DNA of 46,036 nucleotides from assembly GCA_018060885.1 (NCBI GenBank), contig JAGOVF010000010.1:1-46036 (forward strand). Direction: 5' to 3'. The notes below the pieces were generated by a model that was given only the letters and a program-made list of their open reading frames with translations, did not search any database and had not been told where the DNA came from. Source of the DNA: Oligoflexales bacterium. GTDB lineage: Bacteria > Bdellovibrionota_B > Oligoflexia > Oligoflexales > JAGOVF01. Position numbers and translations under genes: made by a program. Position 1 is the first letter of the stretch, and every line of letters begins with the position of its first letter. Below are positions 17,409 through 26,200 of this stretch, piece by piece.

Positions 17409-19247
17409 CTATTCGACGGTGACTGACTTCGCCAAATTTCTCGGTTGATCTACATCTGTTCCTCGATGCAGAGCACAGCAATATGCGAATATTTGAAGAG
17501 GAATGGTAGAAATTATGGCTTGTAAAACTTCATCAGAGCTGCGAGGACAAGGTATGTAGTTTACAGATAAAGCTTTTAATCTTTGATCGTCGGGAGCTCC
17601 GATTGATATGACTCTACCGTGTCGAGCGACGACTTCTTCGACATTTGAAAGCATTTTGTCATAATAAGAATCTTGGGGTGCAATAACGACTATAGGCAAA
17701 CTACGATCTACTAAAGCAATTGGACCATGTTTAAGCTCACCACCAGCAAAACCCTCGGCATGGATATAAGAAATTTCTTTAAGTTTTAGAGCACCTTCAT
17801 AAGCCAATGGAAAGTTCATTCCTCGACCTAAATATAAAATGCTTTTTGCAGAACTATAGGAATGGGCAAGCTCGTCGATATGATCAAAAGAATCGATCGC
17901 CTGCTCTACTTTCAATGGTAATGCTTTTAAACTGTCAAGAAACAGCCCAAAATCAAACACTTGCAATCGACCTAATTTTTTCGCCATAGCTAGACTAAGT
18001 ATATAAAGATTCAAAATCATTGAAGTGAAAGCCTTTGTCGAAGCTACTCCAATCTCCGGCCCAGCTTCCATATACAGGCGAGCGTCACATTCGCGAGGAA
18101 TAGAAGAGTGTCGAACATTACAAAGAGCGAAAGTTTGCGCAGATTTTTCCTTTGCATACTTAACACAAGCAAGTGTGTCACTTGTTTCACCAGATTGTGA
18201 TACAGGAATGAGGAGTGAATTTGAGTCGAGCATTGGCGCGCGATACCGAAACTCGTGCGCCAACTCTACATTTACTGGCACTTGTAGATGCTTTTCAACA
18301 AAATAACGCGCTACACAAGCCGCATAATGAGCAGTACCACAAGCTACGATGTGCACATTGCGAATCTTTTCTAGATTGATTGTTTCGAAACCTAGGGCAG
18401 GAAAATTAAACGTCGATTGATCAAGATCAATTAAGCGTTTAATTGTGGAAGCAATCATTCCAGGTTGGTCATGGATTTCCTTAAGCATAAAATGCTTAAA
18501 TCCCTTCTTTTCTATCGCCGATTCGCTCCACTCCAGCTGAGTAGCAAATCGTTCAACCGAATTTCCAGAAAAGTCCCAATATTCTACTCGATCTTTTGTC
18601 AAACATGCGACTTCGCCATCACTCAAAAATACTGCTTTACGCGTGTGCTCAGATAATGAGAGCGCATCACTGGCGAAAAAATTCTCATTATCGCCTAAAC
18701 CGATGGCGATAGGGGATCCTTTTTTAACAAGATAAACTCGATCTGCTTCGTGTTTTGAAATAATTGCTAGCGCAAAAGCTCCGACCAAACGTGGCAGAAC
18801 CGCGAAAATCGCTTCTTTTAGATTCTTTTTTTCAGGGCGGTAGACTTGGTCGATAAGATGCAAAATGACTTCGCTGTCCGTATCAGAGAGAAAATGCGCG
18901 CCAGTAGCCAACAACTGCTTTTTTAAGCCGTCATAATTCTCTAAAATACCGTTATGAATTAAAGCTAAACCATTCAAAACGTGGGGATGTGCATTAGCAG
19001 TCGTCGCAGGCCCGTGGGTTGCCCAACGCGTGTGTCCCATGCCAATTTTTGCATCACCGGAAAGCTCCGCAAGTCTGCTTTGCAGTCCAACAAGCTTGCC
19101 TTCTTGTTTTAAGCATTTTAACTCGCCCTTATCTGTAATTACTGCGATCCCCGCAGAATCATAACCACGGTATTCTAATACTGATAAACCTTTATAAATC
19201 ATATCAACACAAGAACGTTGACCAACGTATCCAAAAATTCCACACAT
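17409..19247 (-). CDS. glmS: Glutamine--fructose-6-phosphate aminotransferase (isomerizing)
   Basis: Makes glucosamine-6-phosphate from fructose-6-phosphate and glutamine, the entry step to UDP-GlcNAc. Full length at 612 residues: MCGIFGYVG with the catalytic Cys2, the glutaminase domain with HTRWATHG and NSD-type loop (HNGILENYD, SDTDSEV), then two SIS domains (IVACGTAHYAACVA, PVSQSGETSDTL) and the closing NLAKSVTVE. CAGGAG precedes the ATG. No glmS ribozyme is visible in the 36-base gap to the uridylyltransferase gene upstream; the pair forms an amino-sugar operon. Confidence 0.97.
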   Translation of the reverse strand: MCGIFGYVGQRSCVDMIYKGLSVLEYRGYDSAGIAVITDKGELKCLKQEGKLVGLQSRLAELSGDAKIGMGHTRWATHGPATTANAHPHVLNGLALIHNGILENYDGLKKQLLATGAHFLSDTDSEVILHLIDQVYRPEKKNLKEAIFAVLPRLVGAFALAIISKHEADRVYLVKKGSPIAIGLGDNENFFASDALSLSEHTRKAVFLSDGEVACLTKDRVEYWDFSGNSVERFATQLEWSESAIEKKGFKHFMLKEIHDQPGMIASTIKRLIDLDQSTFNFPALGFETINLEKIRNVHIVACGTAHYAACVARYFVEKHLQVPVNVELAHEFRYRAPMLDSNSLLIPVSQSGETSDTLACVKYAKEKSAQTFALCNVRHSSIPRECDARLYMEAGPEIGVASTKAFTSMILNLYILSLAMAKKLGRLQVFDFGLFLDSLKALPLKVEQAIDSFDHIDELAHSYSSAKSILYLGRGMNFPLAYEGALKLKEISYIHAEGFAGGELKHGPIALVDRSLPIVVIAPQDSYYDKMLSNVEEVVARHGRVISIGAPDDQRLKALSVNYIPCPRSSDEVLQAIISTIPLQIFAYCCALHRGTDVDQPRNLAKSVTVE

Positions 19248-19283
19248 AATTCTACTCCTGAATATTCTTTAAAGTCTGCTTTT

Positions 19284-20138
19284 CTAAATGCTTTCTTGAC
19301 TATTTCTTAACTGACGAGACTTCATCCATTGCTCAACTTGAAGCAACTGCTCCCTATCATTAATTCCCATAAAATCTTGCCAGTTGCTGCTTTTAAAAAT
19401 AGAAACTTTTTTCCCACTTTCAACAGCTAATGCGAAACAGTCTGTTAAATAATACTCACCTTGAGCATTTTTTGGTTTTACTTGTGCCAGCAGATTGAAT
19501 AAAACATCAAGCTTTCCACAAATGACCCCGCTATTACAAAGTTGAATTTTTTTCTGCTCGGCATCTGCGTCTTTTTCCTCGACTATGCCTAAAAATTGGG
19601 CGCTTTTGTCCTGCAAAATCCGGCCATAGCCAAAGGGATTTGGTAGTTCTATTCCAAGAACCGAAAGGTCAGATTTTTTTTCTATTGTATCTGTAACAAA
19701 TTTCTTAAGGACTCCAGATTCAATTGCCGGCGCATCGCCTGTCAGAATTAATGCATATTTTTTTGCAGTCATCTTTTTCCCTACATCATCGTAGGCTCGA
19801 GTCTGACAATATTCGATATTTTTATATTCAGGGAAGAAAACCTTCGCGCAGGCAACCGCATCTGCAGTGCCTTGTTGATTTAGTTGTAAAGCTATTGAAA
19901 AATTTTGCCGCGTATTTTTATTTTTTAAATATTGATTTACTACCGGTGCAATCTGCTCATTAAGAACCAAAACAACATCGTCGATATTTGCCGAAGTCAA
20001 TGCTTGAAGAACATGATAGAGCATCGCCTGTCCATTAACTTCATGCATGACCTTAGGCAGCTCGCTTTTCATACGAGTACCTTTGCCAGCTGCAAGCACA
20101 ATGGCCAGAACAGAATTTTCATCTAAATTTGAATTCAA
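19284..20138 (-). CDS. GlmU-type UDP-GlcNAc pyrophosphorylase domain, without acetyltransferase domain
   Basis: Predicted N-acetylglucosamine-1-phosphate uridylyltransferase. The protein aligns to the first half of GlmU: LAIVLAAGKGTRMKSELPKV, QQGTADAVACA, LTGDAPAI, GYGRIL, EEKDADAEQ, NSGVICG, NAQGEYYLTD and FMGINDR followed by the linker helix, after which it stops. The left-handed beta-helix acetyltransferase of normal GlmU (about 450 residues) is absent, so glucosamine-1-P acetylation must be done elsewhere. I place the start at TTG 20138 because AGGAGA lies 4 bases upstream; ATGs at 20162 and 20165 lack a ribosome site. It lies directly upstream of glmS. Confidence 0.85.
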   Translation of the reverse strand: MNSNLDENSVLAIVLAAGKGTRMKSELPKVMHEVNGQAMLYHVLQALTSANIDDVVLVLNEQIAPVVNQYLKNKNTRQNFSIALQLNQQGTADAVACAKVFFPEYKNIEYCQTRAYDDVGKKMTAKKYALILTGDAPAIESGVLKKFVTDTIEKKSDLSVLGIELPNPFGYGRILQDKSAQFLGIVEEKDADAEQKKIQLCNSGVICGKLDVLFNLLAQVKPKNAQGEYYLTDCFALAVESGKKVSIFKSSNWQDFMGINDREQLLQVEQWMKSRQLRNSQESI

Positions 20139-20325
20139 TTTGTCTCCTAGATAAACACGCATCATCGCATAATTGCAGTCTTTTTGAAAGCGCCGATACT
20201 TTTACAAGTTTGTTAAATTCGCGCGACCTCGAAGATACCCCACCCCCAAAAAAGGGTTGAAATATCGCAGTTTTAGGTCTAGGCTAAGGCTTCTCAAGAG
20301 TCGCTACTTTAAAAGGAAATACATC

Positions 20326-21066
20326 GTGGGTCTTTTTGATAAATTCAAAAGCTACAAAGAAAAGCGCATAAATAGCAAAGTCGAAAAGTACGTAAAATAC
20401 GTTAAAAACCCAAAAGCCATTCGCGAAGATCGCGATGCTGCAATTGACTTTTTTTGCTCTCTAGATGATGCCGCTGTTGCTGCTGAAGCTTTACTTTATC
20501 GCTTTGAATACTCGCTTGAGCACGGCATAAATGACGCCAAAGAAAAAGAAAAGGTTTTGAACGGCCTGGTTAAACACGGAGCAGCCATACTTCCCATCGT
20601 GCAAGCTCATCTGCAAAAAACCAGCCGAATTGCGTGGCCTATCAAGGTGCTAGAAAAAATCGCCGAAGACGAAAAGACCGTTACCGATGTACTTAAAACT
20701 TGCCTAGATTTAAACGATGTTTCATTTGATCAAGCTAAAGTAGATAAGAATTTTGATATTCTTTGTTTTTTAAGAGAATTTAAGCTTCCGGGATTTTTGC
20801 CGTCTTTAAAGCATTTTTTGTCAGATCTGGATGAAAGAGTCCGGTTTGCAGCTCTTGAAGTCATTATTGAACAAGAAGAAAGCGAAGTCCCCGCTATCGT
20901 CGAAAAATTTCTAAGCGATAATAGTTCTGAGAATACGCGCCTCCGCCAAGCCGCCATTGAAGCATTTATAGAAAGAAAATGGCCACTTAAAAACCCACAA
21001 GTTTTTAGCACTGGTTTTGTTATTCCCGGTGTCCGCGTTAACAAACAAGGTCTTTTGGAGAGATAG
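20326..21066 (+). CDS. HEAT-repeat-like protein
   Basis: A 246-residue cytoplasmic protein made of paired helices. HEAT-like units are visible as FLPSLKHFLSDLDERVRFAA (about 170-190) and VPAIVEKFLSDNSSENTRLRQAAIEAFIE, and earlier helices are spaced similarly. It begins MGLFDKFKSYKEKRI from a GTG at 20326 preceded by AAAAGGA; an in-frame ATG at 20257 would add a basic 23-residue extension without a ribosome site. Related proteins of this build occur in proteobacteria without known function; a scaffold role is a guess. Confidence 0.6.
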   Translation: MGLFDKFKSYKEKRINSKVEKYVKYVKNPKAIREDRDAAIDFFCSLDDAAVAAEALLYRFEYSLEHGINDAKEKEKVLNGLVKHGAAILPIVQAHLQKTSRIAWPIKVLEKIAEDEKTVTDVLKTCLDLNDVSFDQAKVDKNFDILCFLREFKLPGFLPSLKHFLSDLDERVRFAALEVIIEQEESEVPAIVEKFLSDNSSENTRLRQAAIEAFIERKWPLKNPQVFSTGFVIPGVRVNKQGLLER

Positions 21067-21113
21067 TTTTTGATTTTAATCTTGTTAGTTTTCTAATATT
21101 CCGAAATAAAAAA

Positions 21114-21767
21114 TTATTTTGCTTTTAATATTTTCGCACAGGCATCTTGGCACACATTGTCCTGCTCACTGTGATTGCCTGTAAAAACAGTATCTGTTGG
21201 ACAACTACACAAATCGTCTGTACCCCATTGTTGCAAACTCACAAACATCCGACTTCCCTGATCACTTGCATTTGCCGTATGTACATATTGTGATGTGGCG
21301 GCATTGCCTAATTTGAATTGACTACTATTAATTGCGCGACAATGCACAAACGAAAAAGGCTCCATGCCAACAGCTACTTCGTTTTGCCCACAAGATTTTT
21401 CCCGGCGCTGTACTGGTGAACTCGCGAAAAAACCCGTCGGCATTGCACAACACATCATCTGCGGTCTGGAGCCGTCGTTTATTACTATGATGGCATGTTC
21501 AGAAGCACAAAAGGGCTGCGAGTCGTAAGATTGCACAAAAGACCCGCCTGCGGCACTACAGGCGCTATAATTAAGCTCGAAAGGGATAAATTCACCATTT
21601 GGATCAATTGGAACCTCAGGCTCTTCGCCTGCATCTCGCGGTCGCGGCTGGGTATAACTTGGAATATTACCTAAAGATTCTTCCTTATTTTTACCAGACT
21701 CTTCTTTATTGGTCTGACAGGAAGTTATATAAATTGTGATCAGAATGTAAATTATAATTACACGCAT
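21114..21767 (-). CDS. Cys-rich lipoprotein of unknown function
   Basis: A 217-residue protein with a short lipoprotein signal (IIIYILITIYITSC, lipobox ITSC), then a charged and Pro-rich linker (about residues 18-60) and a compact Cys-rich domain with a CC pair (MMCCAMP) and a C-terminal group CSCPTDTVF...CQDACAKIL. The even spread of Cys suggests a disulfide-held surface domain. No family recognised. It is separated from the serpin operon by a strong terminator and runs in the same direction. Confidence 0.6.
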   Translation of the reverse strand: MRVIIIYILITIYITSCQTNKEESGKNKEESLGNIPSYTQPRPRDAGEEPEVPIDPNGEFIPFELNYSACSAAGGSFVQSYDSQPFCASEHAIIVINDGSRPQMMCCAMPTGFFASSPVQRREKSCGQNEVAVGMEPFSFVHCRAINSSQFKLGNAATSQYVHTANASDQGSRMFVSLQQWGTDDLCSCPTDTVFTGNHSEQDNVCQDACAKILKAK

Positions 21768-21919
21768 GTAAGTTTCATTCCAAATTCGTTTTTTCTACAA
21801 CGTTTTTGATCGTCGTATTATTGGAATGATTTAATGATGCGGCGATTTATGAAATGAGTTTTATGAAAAAAATCGACTTAAATTCTGTAAATTCAGGGGC
21901 CTTTTGCTGTTTAAAAATG

Positions 21920-21953
21920 TAGCCCCTCAACATCCATAGAAATTGAGGGGCTA
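21920..21953 (-). terminator. Rho-independent terminator after serpin gene
   Basis: A perfect 11-bp stem (TAGCCCCTCAA with TTGAGGGGCTA) around a 12-base loop lies about 27 bases after the serpin stop. Read on the minus strand it is followed by CATTTTTAAA, giving the T-rich tail of an intrinsic terminator. Confidence 0.8.
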
Positions 21954-21980
21954 TTAATTTTACTAACTTTTAAACAAAAA

Positions 21981-23276
21981 CTATTTCACAGATGGATCTA
22001 CTTGTTGACCAACAAAAAGTATTGTTCCACTTGCGATATCACGAATGATATAAACAAAAGGACGATTGGCATTGAACATGAATTCTGGTGAAGGTCCTAC
22101 AGAAGTTGCTTCTAAACCAGTAATCACTGTAACCGCCGCAGCTTCAGTGCCTTTTTGATCTACCTTAATAAATGTATCATGCAGAACCGCCCCGATTGAG
22201 ATATCTTTACGGCCATTCATTGCTGAATAGTCGGCAAATTTCGACATAGCTATATCAAGACCCATTTTTTTCTCTAGTAGTTCTTGCAGCTCAAATTTCA
22301 TTTTTTGTTCAAACAGTGGCATTTGTACAAAACCATATTTATCCGATAGCTGCGCAACCCAAGAATTAAATTCTGGCACATTTAGATTTTTTACCAATTC
22401 ATCTACAGAAGAATTTTCTTGAGGCAACAATACTAACATTGAAAGTTCTGGCTGAAAAGCAGCTGGAGATGCATATGTCATTTCGACCATCTGAACTTCA
22501 TCATTTTCCATGTATTTATAGTTGCTATCATTTGACATAGAATTGACGCTGATAGTCTTGCCAGCTTCAACAGTAAAGTTCATCTTTTGTTCATAGTCAT
22601 ACTTTGGGAAGGGGATACTCCAATCCGCGTTAAAGTAAATCGCATTTGCGAGGGCAAAACGTGTATCTGCATTAATATTATTTTCATTTACAATGTCATT
22701 AATGCGATCATTGGTGTTATCTGCTGCCCATTGATTGATGTCTTTGATAGCGCGCGGACATTCTGTGGCACAGAAATCTCTGAAATCATATTCAAGCACG
22801 CCTGAATTGTAATAGGTAGCTAGATCCTTGGTGTAGCTTTCTAACCAACCAAAATCTTTTTGCGCAAAAAATTGATTCGCAAGTTTGAGATCATAACCTT
22901 GGCTTGCTTTCGTTGCGGTCCAAGTGTTTAGAGCATACTGCATGCGCTGATTTAAATCGCTTTTATTTCCATTTAGGCCAAAAACCGATGCATCTTCAAA
23001 ATAGAAAGTCTTTGCGAGTTGCGACTTGGTATCACTTTCTGATCCATTGTAAAGCATAGCAAAAGCCATTGACATGCTAGCAGGAGAAATAAACACGTTT
23101 TTCCCTGTATAGTCATCTTGTAGAGCTCTGTTTAAATCAAAAGCAAAACGATTGTTACTCTCTGCAAAAAGATTCGTTGCACCTGGATTTCTTGATGTAT
23201 GAGATAGATTTTGCTCAGCAGAACAAGCTCCCAACAATACTAACACACCCGAAAAGACTACATTGGAAATTTTCAT
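21981..23276 (-). CDS. Serpin-family protease inhibitor, lipoprotein
   Basis: Suicide inhibitor of (mostly serine) proteases, predicted to be lipid-anchored. It is 431 residues: signal with lipobox VLLGAC (Cys18), then a complete serpin fold. Family motifs include NVFISPASMSMAFAMLYNGS near 60-80, FALANAIYFNADW (serpin breach region), KVDQKGTEAAAVTVITG (hinge of the reactive loop, about 371-387) and NRPFVYIIRDIASGTILFVGQ at the end. The hinge has Gly-Thr-Glu-Ala-Ala-Ala with small residues, as in inhibitory serpins. Counting from G376 as P15 puts P1 near A390, but the loop is a few residues longer than alpha-1-antitrypsin. AAAGGAG precedes the ATG. Confidence 0.93.
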   Translation of the reverse strand: MKISNVVFSGVLVLLGACSAEQNLSHTSRNPGATNLFAESNNRFAFDLNRALQDDYTGKNVFISPASMSMAFAMLYNGSESDTKSQLAKTFYFEDASVFGLNGNKSDLNQRMQYALNTWTATKASQGYDLKLANQFFAQKDFGWLESYTKDLATYYNSGVLEYDFRDFCATECPRAIKDINQWAADNTNDRINDIVNENNINADTRFALANAIYFNADWSIPFPKYDYEQKMNFTVEAGKTISVNSMSNDSNYKYMENDEVQMVEMTYASPAAFQPELSMLVLLPQENSSVDELVKNLNVPEFNSWVAQLSDKYGFVQMPLFEQKMKFELQELLEKKMGLDIAMSKFADYSAMNGRKDISIGAVLHDTFIKVDQKGTEAAAVTVITGLEATSVGPSPEFMFNANRPFVYIIRDIASGTILFVGQQVDPSVK

Positions 23277-23307
23277 AAAAAGGACTCCTTTAAAAGTTTT
23301 TAAATAA

Positions 23308-23775
23308 TTAATTCACAGGTATTACACAAGCTCTGGCACGGCTATCACACTCTAATGTAGGTGGCATTTCTATTGAACAATCCGAAATCAACCCAAGATA
23401 GTTATTAATAGCTTTTGAATACTCTTCAGTCTTTTTTGCGAGACTTTCGATTTCTCCACCAGTATAAAAATCATTGAATTTAGAGGTCACAACATAGCCA
23501 GATGGTCCACCGCAGGCCTTTGCGCCAACAGCTACTGCAACACAATCAGTATCTACTCTGCAAACAAGAGAAGCTTTGGTCAAACTCTCTAGTGCAGTAT
23601 ATGCAGCACTTCTGTAAGCAGATAGCGCTGTAACTATTGCAGCGGTATCAATTTCGATACCTTCTATCGGCACTTCAGGGATGCTGGGCTCGCCGTTTGG
23701 CGTTTGCGATAGCCCTGCGCCTCCAACTAATAAAGCAGATAAAACACTCGCTGCAAAAATGATTTTCAATTTCAT
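23308..23775 (-). CDS. Small exported Cys-containing protein upstream of serpin
   Basis: A 155-residue protein with a signal peptide (KLKIIFAASVLSALLVGGAGLS), a Pro-rich linker, and a domain with six Cys in the order CRVDTDC, KACGGPSGYVV, SDCSIEMPPTLEC and RACV. This CGGP...SDC...PP...C...C arrangement recurs in small secreted proteins of myxobacteria and related groups, but I know no function. The ATG at 23775 has AAAGGAGTC upstream; a TTG at 23793 lies before that site. The serpin starts 31 bases downstream with a nearly identical ribosome site, so the two are likely co-expressed. Confidence 0.7.
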   Translation of the reverse strand: MKLKIIFAASVLSALLVGGAGLSQTPNGEPSIPEVPIEGIEIDTAAIVTALSAYRSAAYTALESLTKASLVCRVDTDCVAVAVGAKACGGPSGYVVTSKFNDFYTGGEIESLAKKTEEYSKAINNYLGLISDCSIEMPPTLECDSRARACVIPVN

Positions 23776-23837
23776 AAATGACTCCTTTTTCAAGAATAAA
23801 TATTACTTAAGTTAGGCGCACAATATCTCATTGCGCA

Positions 23838-23921
23838 GTACTAGTACCCCACGACCCATCAACTAAACAAGTCTAAATAGTCAGAAAGTACATTAAGTGA
23901 ACTCTTTAGCGTCCACTTAAT
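23838..23921. promoter_or_regulatory. Palindromes upstream of serpin operon
   Basis: GTACTAGTAC at 23838-23847 is a perfect 10-base palindrome, and ATTAAGTG (23892-23899) is repeated inverted as CACTTAAT (23914-23921). Both lie in the leader region of the minus-strand serpin operon and could be operator sites. No clear -35/-10 pair could be fixed next to them, so function is open. Confidence 0.3.
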
Positions 23922-23977
23922 ATTTTAGGTTTTAATCCCCTGAAATAATTGCTGTATTTGGCCCGCTAAATCAGAGT

Positions 23978-23998
23978 GTTCATTTTTATCAAATGAAC
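23978..23998 (-). terminator. Possible terminator after mnmE
   Basis: GTTCATTT and AAATGAAC form a perfect 8-bp stem around a 5-base loop, 21 bases after the mnmE stop. On the minus strand the trailing sequence has only a short T run, so it may be a weak terminator. Confidence 0.45.
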
Positions 23999-24019
23999 GC
24001 AGCATATAAACATGATCGC

Positions 24020-25375
24020 TTACTTACCCATACAAAATTTAGAAAAAATCTCATCCAAGATCTCTTCAACATCGACTTTTCCGATAATACTATTCAGGGC
24101 TTTAATCGACTCAAGCAGTTCAAATGCTAACACCTCTTCATAAGCTTTAGCTGCCACTCCATCATTAAAACGATGAATGCAGTGTTGAGCATTATGTAAT
24201 GCATGAACATGCCGAGTTGCCGTAATAAAAGTGTGATCGACTAAATGCGCCATTTTGCGCTCGAAAAATTCTTTAATCGCATTTTCAAGCTGAGATATTC
24301 CCACATCATTTTTACAAGACAACGATATCCAAGTGGAATCAAGCCAAGTAGGCTGCGGAAGATCAGATTTTGTTGCTACTTTTAAAAAGTTATTCTTTTT
24401 TTCTTCGAGCGAGAGCTCGGATATAAAATCGTTAGGCGCAGCTTCATCAAAGGGGTAAAGCACGATGATCAAATCAGCAGATTTTGCAAACTCTAAGGAA
24501 CGCTCTATACCTTTTTTTTCTATCGCGGCATCTGTATTGCGTATCCCAGCTGTGTCGATTAATTTTATTAACAAACCATTCAACACTATGGAATCTTCGA
24601 TATAGTCTCGCGTTGTTCCAGCCTCTTCAGACACTATCGCTCGCTCATGGCCAAGCAACTTGTTTAATAATGTTGATTTTCCAGCATTTGGCGGGCCTAA
24701 AAGAGCAACTCTCAGTCCAGATGCGGCTATTTTTCCATTTTCGTAACTAGCAAGTAACTGACAGATTTGATCCTCAACACTTTTCACAGTCTCTAAAATC
24801 TCATTTTGAGAAATATGGGCTGAATCTTCTTCTTCTGGAAAGTCTATTTTTGCTTCTAAAAGTGCCATAGCCGAAATGAGCGCTTGGCGTAATTCAATGA
24901 TTTTCGAGCTAAGCTTCCCGCCAAACAATTGATTCGCAGCCAGCCACTGATGCTCTGTTTGCGCCTGGGTCAGCTCCCTAATTCCTTCTGCCTTAGCAAG
25001 ATCCAAACGACCATTTAAAAAAGCTCTTTGGGTAAATTGCCCGGGCTCTGCAGGAGTGAAGCCTGAATCGTACAAGGTAGCCAAAATTTTCTGCACAACA
25101 TAAGGACCACCATGGCAGATGATTTCAGCTGACTCTTCTCCCGTAAAGGAGCGCTTTGCTGGAAAGAGCACCAACATTATTTCATCTAGAATAACTTTTG
25201 ATATTGGATCTCGGAGATTACAAAGATGCAGTTGACGAAATTTGTATGCATCTATTGACCTAGCCAACATAGGTGCTAATAAACGATGTGTACCTGCACC
25301 GCTTAAACGCAGTACCGCAAGCGCAGCGGAACCGGCTGCGCTCGCTAAAGCTGCTATAGGGTATTTATCATTCAC
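24020..25375 (-). CDS. mnmE: tRNA uridine-5-carboxymethylaminomethyl modification GTPase
   Basis: With MnmG it modifies the wobble uridine of certain tRNAs. The 451 residues show the N-terminal folate-binding domain (IAALASAAGSAALAVLRLSG), the helical domain, the inserted G domain with G1 GPPNAGKSTLLN, switch AGTTRDYIED and DTAG, and the C-terminal FCMGK, where the family Cys is kept. The GTG start begins MNDKYPIAAL as in relatives. It is last in the rpmH-rnpA-yidD-yidC-jag series; its usual partner mnmG is not next to it. Confidence 0.95.
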   Translation of the reverse strand: MNDKYPIAALASAAGSAALAVLRLSGAGTHRLLAPMLARSIDAYKFRQLHLCNLRDPISKVILDEIMLVLFPAKRSFTGEESAEIICHGGPYVVQKILATLYDSGFTPAEPGQFTQRAFLNGRLDLAKAEGIRELTQAQTEHQWLAANQLFGGKLSSKIIELRQALISAMALLEAKIDFPEEEDSAHISQNEILETVKSVEDQICQLLASYENGKIAASGLRVALLGPPNAGKSTLLNKLLGHERAIVSEEAGTTRDYIEDSIVLNGLLIKLIDTAGIRNTDAAIEKKGIERSLEFAKSADLIIVLYPFDEAAPNDFISELSLEEKKNNFLKVATKSDLPQPTWLDSTWISLSCKNDVGISQLENAIKEFFERKMAHLVDHTFITATRHVHALHNAQHCIHRFNDGVAAKAYEEVLAFELLESIKALNSIIGKVDVEEILDEIFSKFCMGK

Positions 25376-25395
25376 ATCAGTTCAGGTCATTCAGC

Positions 25396-26187
25396 TTAGG
25401 AATAAGAAGCTGTTTCTTCCTGCCCTTTATTGAAAGGCAGAATCATCAATTTACGATTCTGTCCGGAACCTATCGATTTGGTATAGACGCGATCATCTTG
25501 GTCGAGCGCCATGTGGATAATTTTACGATCATAGGCACTGCGGTAATTTAAAACGATAGGACGCTTTTTGCTGAACACTTTTTCAGACATCTCACTAGCC
25601 ATTTGCGTTAGCTCTTGTTCGCGGGCTTTACGAGTTCCTTCTACATCAACAAATATCCGAAATGGAAGCTCTTGTTTAAGATGACGCGGCTTTTTACGGA
25701 GCAAATGCTCTAGGGCTTCTGCGAGCTTTACGTTCTTATTAAATAATTCAATAAATTCTTTGTCTTTTATATTTAAAACTAAACGATCACCTTCCACAAA
25801 AGCTTCTATTTCTAAAGGTGCGCCAACGATACCTTGGCAAATCGTCTGGCAAAAAACTTTCAATTCTTCTTTTAGTTCCGCTAGAACTGCCGGCTCCAAC
25901 TCTTTTGCCGGTTCTAAATTTTCTGCCGCCTTGCGACGAGTTTCAGCAGGATGAGAATTTCTGGCTGGTCTTCTAGAATTAAAATTACTATCGCGCTTTG
26001 ATTTTGGCCAAGCAAGAATTTCTATTTGTGCGCTTTTTAGAAATGAAAAAAGACCTTTTGGCTGACTTTGACTTAGCACCTTGTAGGTGATTTCGTTTTG
26101 AGGCAATTGCAGAATTCCAGAAGCCTTTACCAAAGCGAGATCAATTGACTTTGCGTTCACCTTCACTTCGTTTTTTTTCGTATCCAT
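25396..26187 (-). CDS. jag: Jag/KhpB RNA-binding protein (SpoIIIJ-associated family)
   Basis: RNA-binding protein regularly encoded after yidC. Three parts are visible: the Jag_N domain (residues 1-55, ending KGLFSFLKSAQIEILAW), a KH domain (about 110-185) and a C-terminal R3H domain (RPIVLNYRSAYDRKIIHMALDQDDRVYTKSIG), in which the R-x3-H spacing is kept in DRKIIH. A charged linker (55-105) joins the first two. GGAG precedes the ATG, and yidC ends only 13 bases upstream, so they are co-transcribed. Confidence 0.9.
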   Translation of the reverse strand: MDTKKNEVKVNAKSIDLALVKASGILQLPQNEITYKVLSQSQPKGLFSFLKSAQIEILAWPKSKRDSNFNSRRPARNSHPAETRRKAAENLEPAKELEPAVLAELKEELKVFCQTICQGIVGAPLEIEAFVEGDRLVLNIKDKEFIELFNKNVKLAEALEHLLRKKPRHLKQELPFRIFVDVEGTRKAREQELTQMASEMSEKVFSKKRPIVLNYRSAYDRKIIHMALDQDDRVYTKSIGSGQNRKLMILPFNKGQEETASYS

Positions 26188-26200
26188 GTTGCTCTCCTTG

